Positions 29,635-41,168 of a stretch of DNA of 42,291 bases are shown piece by piece. The notes under the pieces are model-generated. The model searched no databases and was not told where the DNA came from. It was given only the letters and a program-made list of their open reading frames with translations. Location: the NCBI GenBank assembly GCA_025765615.1, contig JAIVFJ010000432.1, positions 1 to 42,291 of the forward strand. The letters are read 5' to 3'. The first letter of the stretch is position 1; every line of letters begins with the position of its first letter. The position numbers and the translations under genes are program-made. The DNA comes from Zopfochytrium polystomum. Taxonomy: Eukaryota; Chytridiomycota; Chytridiomycetes; Chytridiales; Chytridiaceae.

Positions 29635-30639
29635 TTAAAAAGTTGGCTGACTTTTGGTCAAGAATGAATGAATCCAGTTTTTCAAATCCCGGAGAACATC
29701 CTTGTGATTCGGGCTGTTTGTTGAGGTGGTACTCTGCTCGTTGATGCTCAACTCCCTCCAGCACTGCACAATTGAAACATGCCCGGAGGAAAAGGCTGCC
29801 GCAACAGTTCCAGCATCGTAGCGAAGCTCAAGGCCGCTCCGATTCCACCATTCCAGCACCTCCAACTGTCGATTTTCACACGCAAGGCGTAACGCCGCTG
29901 AAGAGTACCTTAGCTCCAACCCACTATCTTTCCACCACTGAAGAACTTCAGTCCTACCCCTCGAGGATGCGTGGTTGATGGCTCCAATAGTGTACTCCAG
30001 GTCGAGCCCACTGTCCTTCCACCATTGCAAAACACCCACGTGCCCGTTTGCACTCGCCCTGTCCATTGCATCCTCTGAATAATACACGGACAAGTCGTCC
30101 TCGCCCTCTTTCCACCACGCCAAAGCAGCCAAGTGACCAAAGTCCATGGACTCATTCGAGAACTTGAGATCCAGCCCACTGTCCTTCCACCACTGCAGAA
30201 CAGCCACATGTCCGTTTGCGCTTACTCGGTTTATGCAATCGTACGAGTAGCGGAGAGTAACTCCGCACTCCTTCAGCAGTTGCAGTACCGACGCGAGTCC
30301 GTCCTCGATCGCTTTGCCCACGTTGATCGCGACGCGCCGAAGGTTTTCCGCCGAAAGATTGTCTTTCCACCACTTCACGACTTCCAAGTGCCCGTTCGTT
30401 GCGGCTGCGGTGATGGCCCGATGGACATGAGACCCGAACGCAGGCCGGCCGATGACTGTTTCCCACCATTTCAATACGGGAAGGTGTCCGTGTCTACTGG
30501 CGCTAACGAGCGATCGCACCGAACGCTTTATTCGCACTCCACTGTCTTTCCACCACTGCAACACCGCGACGTTCCCGTCCCGGCTCGCCACAATCAATCG
30601 CGTGTTGGGAATATCGCGGCTTTCAGTCTCAGCACTCAT
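29635..30639 (-). CDS. WWK-type ankyrin-repeat protein 1
   Basis: A single exon of 334 residues made almost wholly of ankyrin-like repeats of about 33-35 residues. The recurring core is [20 protein letters not shown]-like: [73 protein letters not shown] and more. Ankyrin repeats mediate protein binding; I can name no partner. The stop (TAA at 29635-29637) is followed in the same frame by about 60 further codons to a TAG at 29443-29445. Those encode an acidic Ser/Asp/Glu-rich tail (GDETSYEESDTG, SESVSSSSDSDG) of the kind that ends the paralogue at 33622, so the TAA may be a recent nonsense change or an error. The start codon is within about 15 bases of the copia relic on the other side. Confidence 0.75.
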   Translation of the reverse strand: [334 protein letters not shown]

Positions 30640-30642
30640 TCA

Positions 30643-33394
30643 GCGCCTCAAGGACCCTGGGACACTTGACTGGGACAAGATATATGTCTGTATTCTGCTG
30701 ATGGCGATGCCGAATACACCTGGATGGCTGAATGCCCTCACAAACAACCTCCATTTCTTTGTTCCAGGCACCTACAGGCAAATGTCCGACGAGGTCACTG
30801 TTGGAGATGGAAAACTGTTCAAGATTGTTGCTGAGGGGAATGTTGTATTTGACTCAACAATTTTGTCTGGAAAAACAGTGGAAGTCACACTGCAGGGAGA
30901 ACAAAACTACCCCAACATCACGGCTAATCTAGTTTCCCACACACCTCTCACCCTTGCTGGCCTTGAGTTCCATGGGAAGGGGTTTCACATTGCCTATCGG
31001 ACAAAGAATGCCAAAGTACTTTTTGGGAAGCTTGTTGGACGAAATCTGGAGATGCAGATAACTGCTAGGAGGCATGCTACACCTTCAAAGTCAACAAGCA
31101 AGGTTCTGTTGACAGCAGACATCCAACATCGGCAGGTGTGCCACTCATTGCATGATGCAGCAAAGCGGCTAGCTGGAATGGTGGATGGATTTAAGCCCAT
31201 TGCACCAGAGTCGGACTTGCTATGCGATGTGTGTCAGCGTGCAAAGCTTACACGCCTTCCATTTCGACGATCCAAGAACCCCAGAGCACAGCACCCACTT
31301 GACCTGGTTCACATGGATTTCACACCAATTAAGGCAAAGGTGTTGAAGGCGAGGAGATAGCTCTAGTCCTAACAGACGACTTCTCTGATCTGAAGGTTGC
31401 CTTTCCCATGAAGGGCCAGTCGGGGGAGGAGATACTGTCCAATTTTATGCCATGGCTCTGATGGGCAGAGCAAGCGCTCAGATGGAGAAGAAGTGGTGGC
31501 CTCATGCACTAGCCACTGCTGTTTACTTGAGTCTCTCTCTCACACCCATTGAGCAATTCATCAAATCAAATCTGACTTGGAGCCTCTGGGCATTTGGAGC
31601 CTGGGGATGGGCTCACTGTCCTGCTGAGCATTTGACTGGCAAGAACAAGTTGAAATGAGCAGAGTTGGGTTGTGCACATCTATCACATGCACAAGGCGGA
31701 AAGGCGAACAATGTTCTGGACCATTCCACAAATGAAATATTTGTCATTCAGAGTGTGCAGTTTGATGAGACTCTCACTGGTCACCTGAGCGATTCTACCT
31801 CGAAAGCTGCTGTTTCCTCACACTCACGCCAAAGGCGTCGCACCAATACCAGATCTGATTTGGATGATAATGACGTCCCTCTCACTGGCAAGAGGGGAGC
31901 ACCAGCTGCAGACACAGACAGCAAAAGAACGAGTGAAAGTGATACAGACTCAGAAGCGTGGGAAAATGCAGCAACAAGTCCACAGCCAGGTTTGCCAGAG
32001 CGCTTGCCACCAACAGAACAGCCAAGCACCCCTGTAAGTCAGCCATAACCACCTCACTCACCACAGGAGTGCTGTAGCGAGCGCATACAGATGAAACAAG
32101 ACTGTGAGTTCAGCAAGAACAAGCAGTATGTGATTTCCTGGAACGCAAGAAGAAGGGAAAGAAAGCAACTGGGGGTAGAGCAAACATTGCTTTCATTTCT
32201 GTTGCAGAGGTCAAACGTGACCCCAAATGGAAGAGTTGGAAAGCTGCTATGGATAAGCAGATGAAAACACTTGACAAATATGGGACGGGGACATTGAAAC
32301 CACTCCCATCAGGTCGCAAACCAATTGGGTCGAAGTGGCACCTGGAGAGGTGGAAAGACGCAGATGGAAACTTGTTGAAGAGGAAGGTGATGCTGGTTGG
32401 GCGAGGATTCAGCCAGATTTATCGACTTGACTACACTGAGACATACTCACCGACAGCGCAAGCGCAGACCTTTCAGCTGATGCTTGTACTAGCTCTGGAG
32501 TTTCATATGGAAATTCACTAAAGCGATATTCGAGCAGCTTACTTGAATGGACTCATGGATGAGGAAGTCTATATGGAACAGCCAGATGGATATGAGGTAT
32601 TAGGTCCAAATGGGGAGAAGCTCTATTGCCTATTACAGAAGGCCCTGTATGGGACAAAACAGGCCAGGCGGATTTGGTACAAGACTGCTAGCAAGTGGTT
32701 GGAGGGGAATGGATTCCAACCATTGAAGCACAACCATTGGCTCTTCCTAAAGGAGCAGCTAGGGAATCCAGCCTTCATGGGATCACTGTTTGTAGATGAT
32801 ATGCTGACATTCTATTATGCCTCTGCAAAGGCAAACTTTGAGAAGTTCTGGACTAACCCAAACGCTACTTTTGAGCTGTGTGATGTGGGCAGGCTGGAGT
32901 GCTACATTGGTATCGGTGTGCAACAGGACCAAGAGAAGGGGGAGATTCGATTGAGCAACTCATCAAATTTCCATGAGTTCCTGACCAGATTTGGGACGGA
33001 GGATGCCAAGGCTATCTCCACCCTGATGGTGCCAGGGCGCGTTCTGGAGAAGCATGGTGAAGAGCCACGAATGGAGAAGCCCATGCAAGAATTGGCAGGC
33101 TGCTTGACTTTCCCAGCAGTTTGGACTTGACCAGACTTATCGTTTGCTGTTGGACGGTGGGGTTAAGTTATGGCCAGTGCAACAGACAAACACTGGGAGG
33201 CAGGTCTAGATGTGCTACGTTACGTCAAGGTAACTGCCGATGTGCCACTTGTGTTTCAACGGGGTGGCGAGATGGAACTTGTGGGATACTTAAATCACGT
33301 TTTACGCGAGCTTTTCCTCATTCACCAATCCAGAACTGGGAGAGTGTCTTCATTCGCGGAGCAGGACGTCGACATGAACGGTCGTCAAGTTTGA
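30643..33394 (+). mobile_element. Ty1/copia-type LTR retrotransposon relic
   Basis: Pieces of a copia polyprotein occur in the correct order: a gag-like end (DPGTLDWDKIYVC, 30655), a protease-region remnant, a GAG-pre-integrase domain with zinc ligands (QHRQVCHSLH and CDVCQRAK, 31120-31250), then a short integrase start (LVLTDDFSDLKVAF, 31355) that stops. Most of the integrase core is deleted; the later part (WPHALATAVYL; VLDHSTNEIFV) follows directly. Reverse transcriptase of the RVT_2 type runs from about 32215 (WKSWKAAMDKQM; GSKWHLERW; AAYLNGLMDEEVYMEQP) with the FVDD catalytic motif at 32789-32800. An RNase H start follows (KHWEAGLDVLRYVK). Stops at 31358 and 32519 and several frame changes show it is dead. 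I found no LTR pair, so both ends are probably lost. Confidence 0.85.
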
Positions 33395-33621
33395 ATCAGG
33401 ACTTTTAAGCTTTTACTGTTTTTTCAATCTCGTCTTGCACAATCACGGACAATCGACATTTTTCTATATTCGAACTTGGGTCATCGGCTAGAAATAACAA
33501 CGTTGTCAAAGGAGTGAGTATAGCCTCACAGACGCGAGTAATCAATTGACAATTTAATCAAACGTTTCCGTTGATGACCCAGTCCGGCTCACAGTGATGA
33601 CAAGAAAAGACCTTAGCCCAG

Positions 33622-34826
33622 CTACACCAGATCATAACAGTACGTCCTCCAGTCGCTTCCTTCCGATGTGGTTGCGCTCCCTGAATCATCCGAAGCATTG
33701 TCGTCAGATTCATTATCTGAAGCGGTTCCGTCGCTGTTACTGTACGACCTGCAAGATGCATCGTCAGCTGGCAACACTGTCTGAATCCAGTCTTGCCACA
33801 GCGGAAGAGCGTCCTTGTAATCTGGACGAACATTGTCCTCTCCACGGCTCAGTTCCCACCAACGGTGTACAACTGTGACCAGTCCTGCGTCAAGGGCTGC
33901 TCTGAGAGTGACTGCGTCATATGGGAGCTCAAGGCCACTGTTAATCCACCAATTCAACATTTCCAGATTTCGATTTTTACACGGATTCAACAACGCCTTG
34001 GTTGTGTACTTCAGCTCCAAGCCACTGTCTTTCCACCACTGCAGAACTTCAATCAAGCCCAAATCACTGGCGGAATCAATGGCATCCGCAGTGTACCGCA
34101 GTTCGAGTTTGCTGTCTTTCCACCACTGCAAGACATCTGGATGACCATTTCCGCTGGCTGAGTCCATGGCGTATCTCTTGTAGACGAAGGTGACTCCAGA
34201 CTCTTTCAGAACTTGCAACGATGATGCATGTCCATGGCAGCTCACGTTGTTGACATTGAGATGTATACTCTGAAGCTCTTCGTCTGAAAGGTTTTCCTTC
34301 CACCATTGAAGCACGTCTGTATAACCGTTTTTGCCTGCTCTGCCAAGAGCACTTTTCACATGGGGCCCAAACTCAAGCAATCCCTTCGTCTTCAGCCATT
34401 CCAGAACATGAATGCGCCTGAATTGGCTCGCGAAAACAGCTGCCTTGGGAATGAACTTCATCATGCTCTGAAGCTCGTCGCTCGAAAGGTTGTTCTGCCA
34501 CCACTGAAGCACTTGCACGTTCCCCTTCGCTGCAGCTCTGAGGAAAGCACGTCTGACATGGTGCCCAAACTCCGGCCAGTTGCTCCGCCTTCCACCAATC
34601 CAGCACGCCAATGTGTCCAAATTGGCTCGCCCAGACGATGGCCTTTTGGGGGTGAAATGATTGCGAGACCCTCTCTTTTCCACCACTGCAGCACTGCAAC
34701 GTGCCCTGCCTTGCTCGCTCCATTCATCGCAAGCCGCCGTGTATATGGGAAGCGTCCGATGCCTTTTTGCATTTTCTCAAAGCAAGTCCAGCAGGTCGAC
34801 GGCGCCGAATCTACTGGCTCTCTCAA
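33622..34826 (-). CDS. WWK-type ankyrin-repeat protein 2 (two frame breaks near the N-terminus)
   Basis: Paralogue of the gene at 29635, same strand. From 34826 the protein begins MREPVDSAPS and enters repeats ([14 protein letters not shown]). The frame then changes near 34645, in a C5-A4 stretch, to FGHIGVLDWWKAEQ, and again near 34586 to WPEFGHHVRRAF. From there one frame is open to 33622: [48 protein letters not shown] and others. After the repeats a DWIQTVLP segment leads to an acidic Ser/Asp-rich tail (SDNESDDNASDDSG). If the first two breaks are real, translation would have to start internally near 34686, losing two repeats. The repeats align in order with protein 1, which has two fewer, so repeat gain or loss has occurred since duplication. 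Confidence 0.7.
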
Positions 34827-35891
34827 AGCTGTGAAAGGAATACAGGCTGTGGAAGGCTGAGGCTTGGGTTAGACTTGATTCGGAACAGCGTTGCCACGGA
34901 GAACCGGCGATGGGGGGCAATAACGGCAGACAAAAGTCACGACGTCGACACCGATCGTGATGTGGGGCTGACCTTTCGCCATCGGGGATACTTAGGAGGG
35001 ATCGGACGAGGACTATCTGAACGCGAGAATCGAATGGGGACGATGCGAACGCTGGGAGGGAACGATCTGATCGCGTTGCGCCGTGTACTGACAAGTTCCA
35101 ACAAAGCCGCCGCTAGACTGTGACACCGATTGAGTTAACCGGTCGAGCGAGGTCTTTTAATCGGAGGAAAAGTTGGAGCAGGCGCAAACGCTCACGATGA
35201 GTGCCGACGGGACCATTTTGCAATGGCGCCCTCTGTGAACCCGAGGCAAACATGCTTTCACGGCAAGAAGACCCTATTAAATTCGCCGTGCAACTACGAG
35301 AACAAATTATTCGGGGGTAATTAAACAATGTAAAGCATCGTTGGGAACTTATGATGGGTCAACGCTTAACTTAGACTTCGTTTCAAAGCAGTTCGCAAGC
35401 GCGGCTTCGAGTTGGTGGGACCAAATTTAAAGTCGAAACGCATATCACGTGGACCACTAAGAAAAATTTCCTTGGAAAAATTCTACGCGTACGCGCGCGT
35501 CACCAGCCCTCCGAGGACCGCTTACAGTCGCTTCCACCCACGCGCAAGGGCCAGGCAAGTCCTCGCGCCAAATGTCAGGTCAGGGTGCCGATGGCGAATG
35601 CGGCTCGGACTCCGCGCTGGACGCGGGACAGCGTAGGACCGACCGATCAGCTGCCCACCGACCGCCCTGTTCGCGTCGTCCACATCATCGTCGGCGTCCC
35701 TTTCTACCACACTGCCAGCGTCGACCGTTCCGATCCGCTCTCTGTCGAGACAGACCCTGTTAAACCATTTGCACTCGTTTGGATCGTCGAGCACAATCGA
35801 GTTTGAAGCGTCGCCAGCCCTGGCAGCAGACTGCTGCCAGCGGCGAAGAAACCCGCGGGCCCGCGAGCCAAGGATCGGACGGAAGTGACAC
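34827..35891. other. Spacer between WWK protein 2 and MFS transporter 2
   Basis: No supported gene. GC-rich open frames at about 35570-35940 on both strands may include the N-terminus of the MFS gene, but I cannot place its start codon. Confidence 0.4.
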
Positions 35892-37868
35892 GACAGGCTC
35901 ACACCGCTGCCGAGGCGGGTCATGTTCGTCCTTTCTGTGATCACATTGGGGGAGCCGATGTCGATGACGATTTTGGTGTGAGTTTGATTGCCGTTCGACG
36001 TGTGGAATACACCGGTTTCGACATTTCAGTTCCATTTGTATACTTCATGGTCCGCGACCTTTGGTATCGCCGACGAAAAATATCGGCTTTTACGTCGGCT
36101 TTATCGCGAGCTCTTTTAGTTTGGCTCAACTTCTCACTTCCCTCTTTTGGGGATGTAAGGAGGCATTCTTTTGCACCATTTCTCCCAACAAACGAATCTA
36201 CAGGGTCAGCGATCGCGTGGGTCGGCGACCTGTTCTACTCCTTGGGACTTATCGGGAACACAATAAGTCTTCTCATGTTCGGGCAGTCGCACTCCCTTTG
36301 GTGGGCAATCATGTCGAGAAGACCTCTGCGGATTCTTGAACGGCAACGTAGGCGTAGCGAAAGTCTGCTCGGCGAGATCACCGATGCTACCAATCAAACC
36401 AAGGCATTTTCACTATTGGGTACGAATCATTCTGTAGATTCGACGAGGATCCTTGAAGTCAGCTAAACTTTACAATTTCCCTAGGCTCATGTGGAGTATC
36501 GGCATGATTTGGCGGACCGATTCTCGGTGGTTTTCTCGCGAAACCCATCAACAACCTATCCTGGTCTATTGGCGGTTGTCCTTTTCTCCGTGAAAATCCT
36601 TACTTCCTTCCTTGCTTGCTGTCGGCGTCAATCAGCATGATCGGTTTTTTACTGTGGGGTTCTTCTATCTGAAGAGACACTTCCACGGCTGCGCGGATAC
36701 ACGGCAGTTCGAACAGACGACGAGATTGCGGCAGGAGGAAGCAGCATCCCCTGGTGTCAGCGACTGATACTCTTCGCTTGCCCAACCACACCGAAGGGGA
36801 TGCAGTAGTGGTGCAATAGACCGTGATTCTGTTGCAACAGTCACTGAGTATGAGCAAGGTTTAGTATTGAAGACGCGCGCTCGGCTGTTGAAGCGCACAA
36901 CACTGATGCTGTCTGCTGTCGAACCTCTGATGTCTGTCAGACGGAGGAGAAGAGACTTCTGTCGAAAGCGTCAGTGAGAGTGATTACTGGGTATTCTTTG
37001 CTTGCGTTCCTGAGCATTATATTCGACGAGACTCTCAGTCTGTGAGTGGTGGTGCGATCCCGAAGAATGCTTTGCTCAAATATTCCACCCGCAACCGAAA
37101 CCAGGTGGTCCGTAACGTCTCCAAGCCACGGCAAGTATTTCTTTCGTCCCTTTCCTTCTGCACTGCTTAACGCGCAATATAGGCGGGTTGGGATTCACCT
37201 CATCGGATATCGGTTTCTGCCTTTCTCTTATGGGCTGCACTACACTCGTCATGCAGTTGGTTGTCTATCCGTACTTGGGCCGATTCTTTTCGCCCCTCCG
37301 CCTCTACCAAATCGGGGTTTCCTTTTACGGAATCGTTTACCTCGGGTTCCCATTTATATCTACGTACATTGTAGCAGCCCAAGCAGCTACATACGGTGTC
37401 TCACTTGGCCTCTACTCTTGCTGAATTTGGCAATGAGGCATGTTTGCAATGTACTCGCGTTCACATCTGTAATGATCATGGTGAGCGAAAGATTTCGACT
37501 TCCGATCGTTGAGAGCAACACACTGAACGCCTGGTAGGTAAACAACTCTGCCACACGAGGAAACCTCGGGGTTGGTGAATGGAGTCTCGCAAACGTCAGC
37601 TGCCTTCGTGCGGTGCATAGGTGAGCCTCAGACTTTCGGCAGACCACCATGGGAGACTCACGACGACCCTGTTGAAGGTCCCGCCCTTGGTGGAATCATG
37701 TGGGCTTGGAGCCTTACGAATGAGTTGCCCTTTCCCTTCAACTACTGGTTTGTTTTCTTGTGCCTGAGCATCCTCGGCCTCGTCACGTCGGTCCAGAGCC
37801 GATACATACCAGAATCTGTCGGACGACGACGTGACAAAGTGCAGACGTTGTTACCGTCAGAGCATTGA
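35892..37868 (+). CDS. MFS transporter, DHA1-type (frame-disrupted, 5' end unresolved)
   Basis: Exon pieces follow the order of a fungal 12-TM DHA1 transporter: TPLPRRVMFVLSVITLGEP (about 35901), then an intron at 35978-36029 joining to VPFVYFMVRDFG, NIGFYVGFIASSFSLAQLL, motif A SDRVGRRPVLLLG (intron 36155-36203 before it), LIGNTISLLMFG, SLLGEITDATNQTKAFSLLG (intron 36420-36484 after it), GPILGGFLAKPINNL, SEETLPRLRGYT, ITGYSLLAFLSIIFDETLSL, GGLGFTSSDIGF (intron 37135-37182 before it) and a final ALGGIMWAWSLTNELPFPFN to the stop at 37866. Related proteins export drugs or metabolites across the plasma or vacuolar membrane. At least seven single-base frame changes are needed (for example near 36060, 36080, 36204, 36245, 36325, 36355 and 36510), yet motif residues are kept. 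Either heavy read error or a young pseudogene. Confidence 0.6.
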
Positions 37869-38034
37869 AATCATACCCGCCGAGACATAGGATAGCTTAC
37901 GTGGGCTCACTCACCCATTCAGTGCATAGCATTATTATTCTTTAGTGAACCCATAGTGATTATGATGTTTGGGTCAAAATCGATGACAAAGGAAATAAAG
38001 CTATTATTAACTCAGTATCTCGGGTTGCCGGGCG

Positions 38035-40878
38035 TTGTTGTTCACATGCGGCGACGCGCACGACCGTACGCGATGGATCGCTTGCGCGATGCTTCTGCTT
38101 CACGCAGATCGCCACGTTGGCGCGTGGCTGACCGTCTCGCATCGATATCGCCAGCGTCCACGGTTCCGAAGCGCGTCCAAGCAAGTTCTTACAAGCGGGC
38201 CACTAGTTTCGGGGTGCTGGAACGTCGGAGTGACGATTGGTAACAAGACGGTCAGTTCTTACAGTCAAACCTCATTTTGCACGCGCTGATCGAGTGAACA
38301 GTTCAACGCTCAAATCGACTCCGGATCGTCCGATCTCGTCATTCCAGGGTCCACTTTGAACAACTACTCGCTGTCCCAGCCAACGTACGACATCAAGGGC
38401 AAACCCCCGTCATCTCCGGGATCACGCAGAGTTTTTACGACGGATCTTGGTGGACGGGGAACTTCTATCAAGACGTTGTGTCCTTGGACGGTCCGAGAGC
38501 GTCAGCCATTTCGCAGTTATGACGAAGCAGGTTTGCGTTTTGATTTGTGTGTTTTTTTTCAATCTGACAACATTTCTCCAACAAAAAGTCAAGCACACCA
38601 GTAACGAACGGAGAAGACTCCCAGGGTTTATGGGAATCGCCTTCGACAGTCTCGCGGTATCTCCGCTGACCGTCGTGACAGCAATGGTCCAATCAGGCTC
38701 GTTCAAAAGCGACGCGATCGGATTTCGCGGGTGCCCTGCGACCAGCGATTCTCCGTCCGTGATCGACTGGGGTAACGAAGAGAAGAATTTGACGTGCACA
38801 CAAAACGGCGCACCTCTTGGATGGGCAGCAGTTGGCTCAAAATCGTACTACCTTGAACGTGAAAAGCGTGCGGTTGCTGGGAAGGACATTGCTGCCTACG
38901 GATTGGCAGACGTCAGACACAAGCATTATCGATTCTGCACGACACTGCTCTTGCTGCCGTCCGCCGTCTTTGATGTCTTCGTCGCAAAAATCAAGGCAAC
39001 TGGCGAACTTCAAGCCGCTGGACTTTCCTCAACCGATGTAGACGATTTTCTGTACTCACAGGCGGGTTTGCCAATGGTTTGTGATCCTCCAAAAGTAATG
39101 AATTAAGTCAACTCATAGATATTTGGTGCAGGACGTTAATTACAGCAAACTTCCCGAGATCTCCTTTTCGCTAGATGGTTTGAATGGCGAGACAATAACT
39201 CTTATTCTCACGGGCCGTGGATACATCCAAGGCGATGGAACAGGCTACTTCTACTTCCCAGTAGCTAGCCAAGACACAAGCAATGTTGTGTTTGGGTCCA
39301 TCATCTACGACTCTTTCTACGTCGTAATGGATAGAGGAAACGGAAGAGTTGGATTTGGGCCGGGTGTGATTGCGAAAAGTAAGATGAATGATTAGTGAAA
39401 CTTGGCTGACACTTGAAAGATCGTATTCGACGGCGGCTGGGCGAATTATCATAACCCCACCAAAAAGTTCGACCACAGCCGTCTACTCAACAGGTATCTC
39501 CTTGTCGCTCATGATCAACGATTGAATCCTGCACTAGTAAAATTCAGTTCGACGAAGACGATTTTGACAACGTCTTCAACGTTGAACAAATCTCTTCAAA
39601 AGCAACCATCTCGTCCATCACGGCAAAGTCGTCTGTGTCAGCAAGTTCCGTGAAAACAATCTCGAGCTCTTCCACCTCATCCAGACAAAATACGACGTCG
39701 GCAAGTAGTCATATACTTCAGTAACAAAATCAGCAGCAAGTTCGACCAGCATTATCTTCTATTCTTCCACGAAGTCAATCACTTCTTCCTCCACCAAGTC
39801 TATCTACTCGTCATATTCGAAAGCATCCTCTTCATCCGCTAAGGTAGTGATTTCTCCTCATTTCACATTTTTCCCTAATGTGCACCTTGAATGTTTTCTT
39901 CTCACCGCTCATTCGATTCGATCGTCAATAGACTTCGCAATCTTCCTACCTTCCCTCGAAAACCTCTACTACCACAAGCGTGAAATCGGCGTCGCCATCA
40001 CAGCCGTCTTCATTATTGAAAGCTACAAGCTCGGTAAGATCATCCAGACGAGACGATTTTGAGATCTTCAACGCTGTAGAAGTCTTCTTCAAAACCCTCC
40101 TCGGTCACAGCAAAGTCGTCTGTGTCAGCAAGTTCCAGGAAACCCATCTCGAGCCTTCGACCACAAGCAAACCAAGTACAACGTCAACAAGTAAATCATA
40201 CACTACAGTACCGAAATCAGCAGCGAGTTCGATCAGCATTATGTTCTATTCTTCCACGAAGCCAACCACTTCCTCCTCCCACAAGTCCATCTACTCGTCA
40301 TATTCGACAGCATCTTCTTCCTCCGCTAAGGTAGTTATCTCTCACCATTTCACATTTCCCCCAAATCGCATGCAGAATGCTTCCTTCTAATCGCTCATTC
40401 AATCGTCAAAAGACTTCGCAATCTTCCTACCTGTCCTCAAAACGTCGTCTGCCCCAAGCGTGAAATCGGCGTCCTCATCACAGCCGCCTTCTTATTAAAA
40501 TCAACAAGCTCGGCAAGATCATCCAGTGGGTCAAGCTTGCCAACCACAGGAGAGCCAGTTCGTCTCGAGCATCGCCTTCTGCCAAACCTACCGCATCCAC
40601 TGGAATCTCCACAACTACGACCTCATACACTTCTCGGGGGAACAGCATCTCGCGACTCGCGGGAGCTTCTTCCGTCATTTTTGTTCCCGTACTGTCGGCT
40701 TCTTCATCGCCTGCGCCAACGATGCAGCCCTTGTCCCAGCGTTCGCCTGCGACAAGCATGATCTGCTGCCACTTCCATCAGGGAGGGTCGGCTTGTCGCA
40801 ACCGTCGACGCTGTACTCCAATGTGTATACGGTCACACCAGCAGACAAGAATGACTCTGCTGCCACAACATCATTGCT
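38035..40878 (+). CDS. Pepsin-type (A1) aspartic protease 1 with Ser/Thr-rich tail (frame-disrupted)
   Basis: The first catalytic motif is QIDSGSSDLVIPGS at 38314-38355, reached through an intron at 38251-38301 from GCWNVGVTIGNKT. The protease body continues with GITQSFYDGSWWTGNF, an intron at 38531-38588, then GIAFDSLAVSPL and FRGCPATSD. The second active-site region is at 38925-38955 (SIIDS, then TTLLLLP), with a one-base loss inside the motif itself. The C-terminal lobe gives SFSLDGLNGETI and VVFGSIIYDSFYVVMD, the usual end of pepsin folds. Further exons give FDGGWANYHNP and a Ser/Thr-rich tail to about 40.4-40.9 kb, as in cell-wall-attached yapsin-like proteases. The N-terminus (start about 38035) is uncertain and no clean signal peptide is visible. 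Single-base breaks also lie near 38403 (C run), 38510 and 38625. Secreted or wall-bound proteolysis is the likely role. Confidence 0.65.
39553..40527 (+). repeat. Tandem duplication of about 0.49 kb in the protease Ser/Thr-rich tail
   Basis: Unit A (39553-40047) and unit B (40048-40527) align along their whole length. Shared landmarks are gacgattttg, cagcaaagtcgtctgtgtca (A has ggcaaagtcg), tctattcttccacgaag, tctactcgtcatattcga, gacttcgcaatcttcctacc and the end segment caagctcgg(t/c)aagatcatcc. Each unit carries Ser/Thr-rich coding and an AT-richer stretch like an intron. Small indels differ between units. Confidence 0.85.
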
Positions 40879-41168
40879 CCAGTCCAAACGTCGTCTTCTG
40901 CTCCATCGCTGCCGTGTATTTTCGAATTTTTAATATCTACGACTATTGTTTTTGTCTTGTTACTTAGATTCAGTAACCAAGTTTGAATACTGATGCTCGG
41001 TTGAAGTACTTAGAATCCTCCCACCACCGTGGTGACTAGCATCGAACGGCTGAACTGAAGCGCACCTTCTCTTTCTAGGGCCGCGGTCTAATAAATAATT
41101 GGATCGAATTAGCGCTGACAATTTCGCTGCGGCTATTGCTGTGGTGCGATGGACTTCACGCCTGAACA
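40879..41168. other. Short spacer between the two protease genes
   Basis: No gene seen. It should contain the promoter of protease 2. Confidence 0.4.

Noticed and set aside
30400..33560. LTRs bounding the copia relic
   Set aside because: I compared the flanks by eye and found no matching direct repeats or TG...CA ends; the element appears truncated on both sides.
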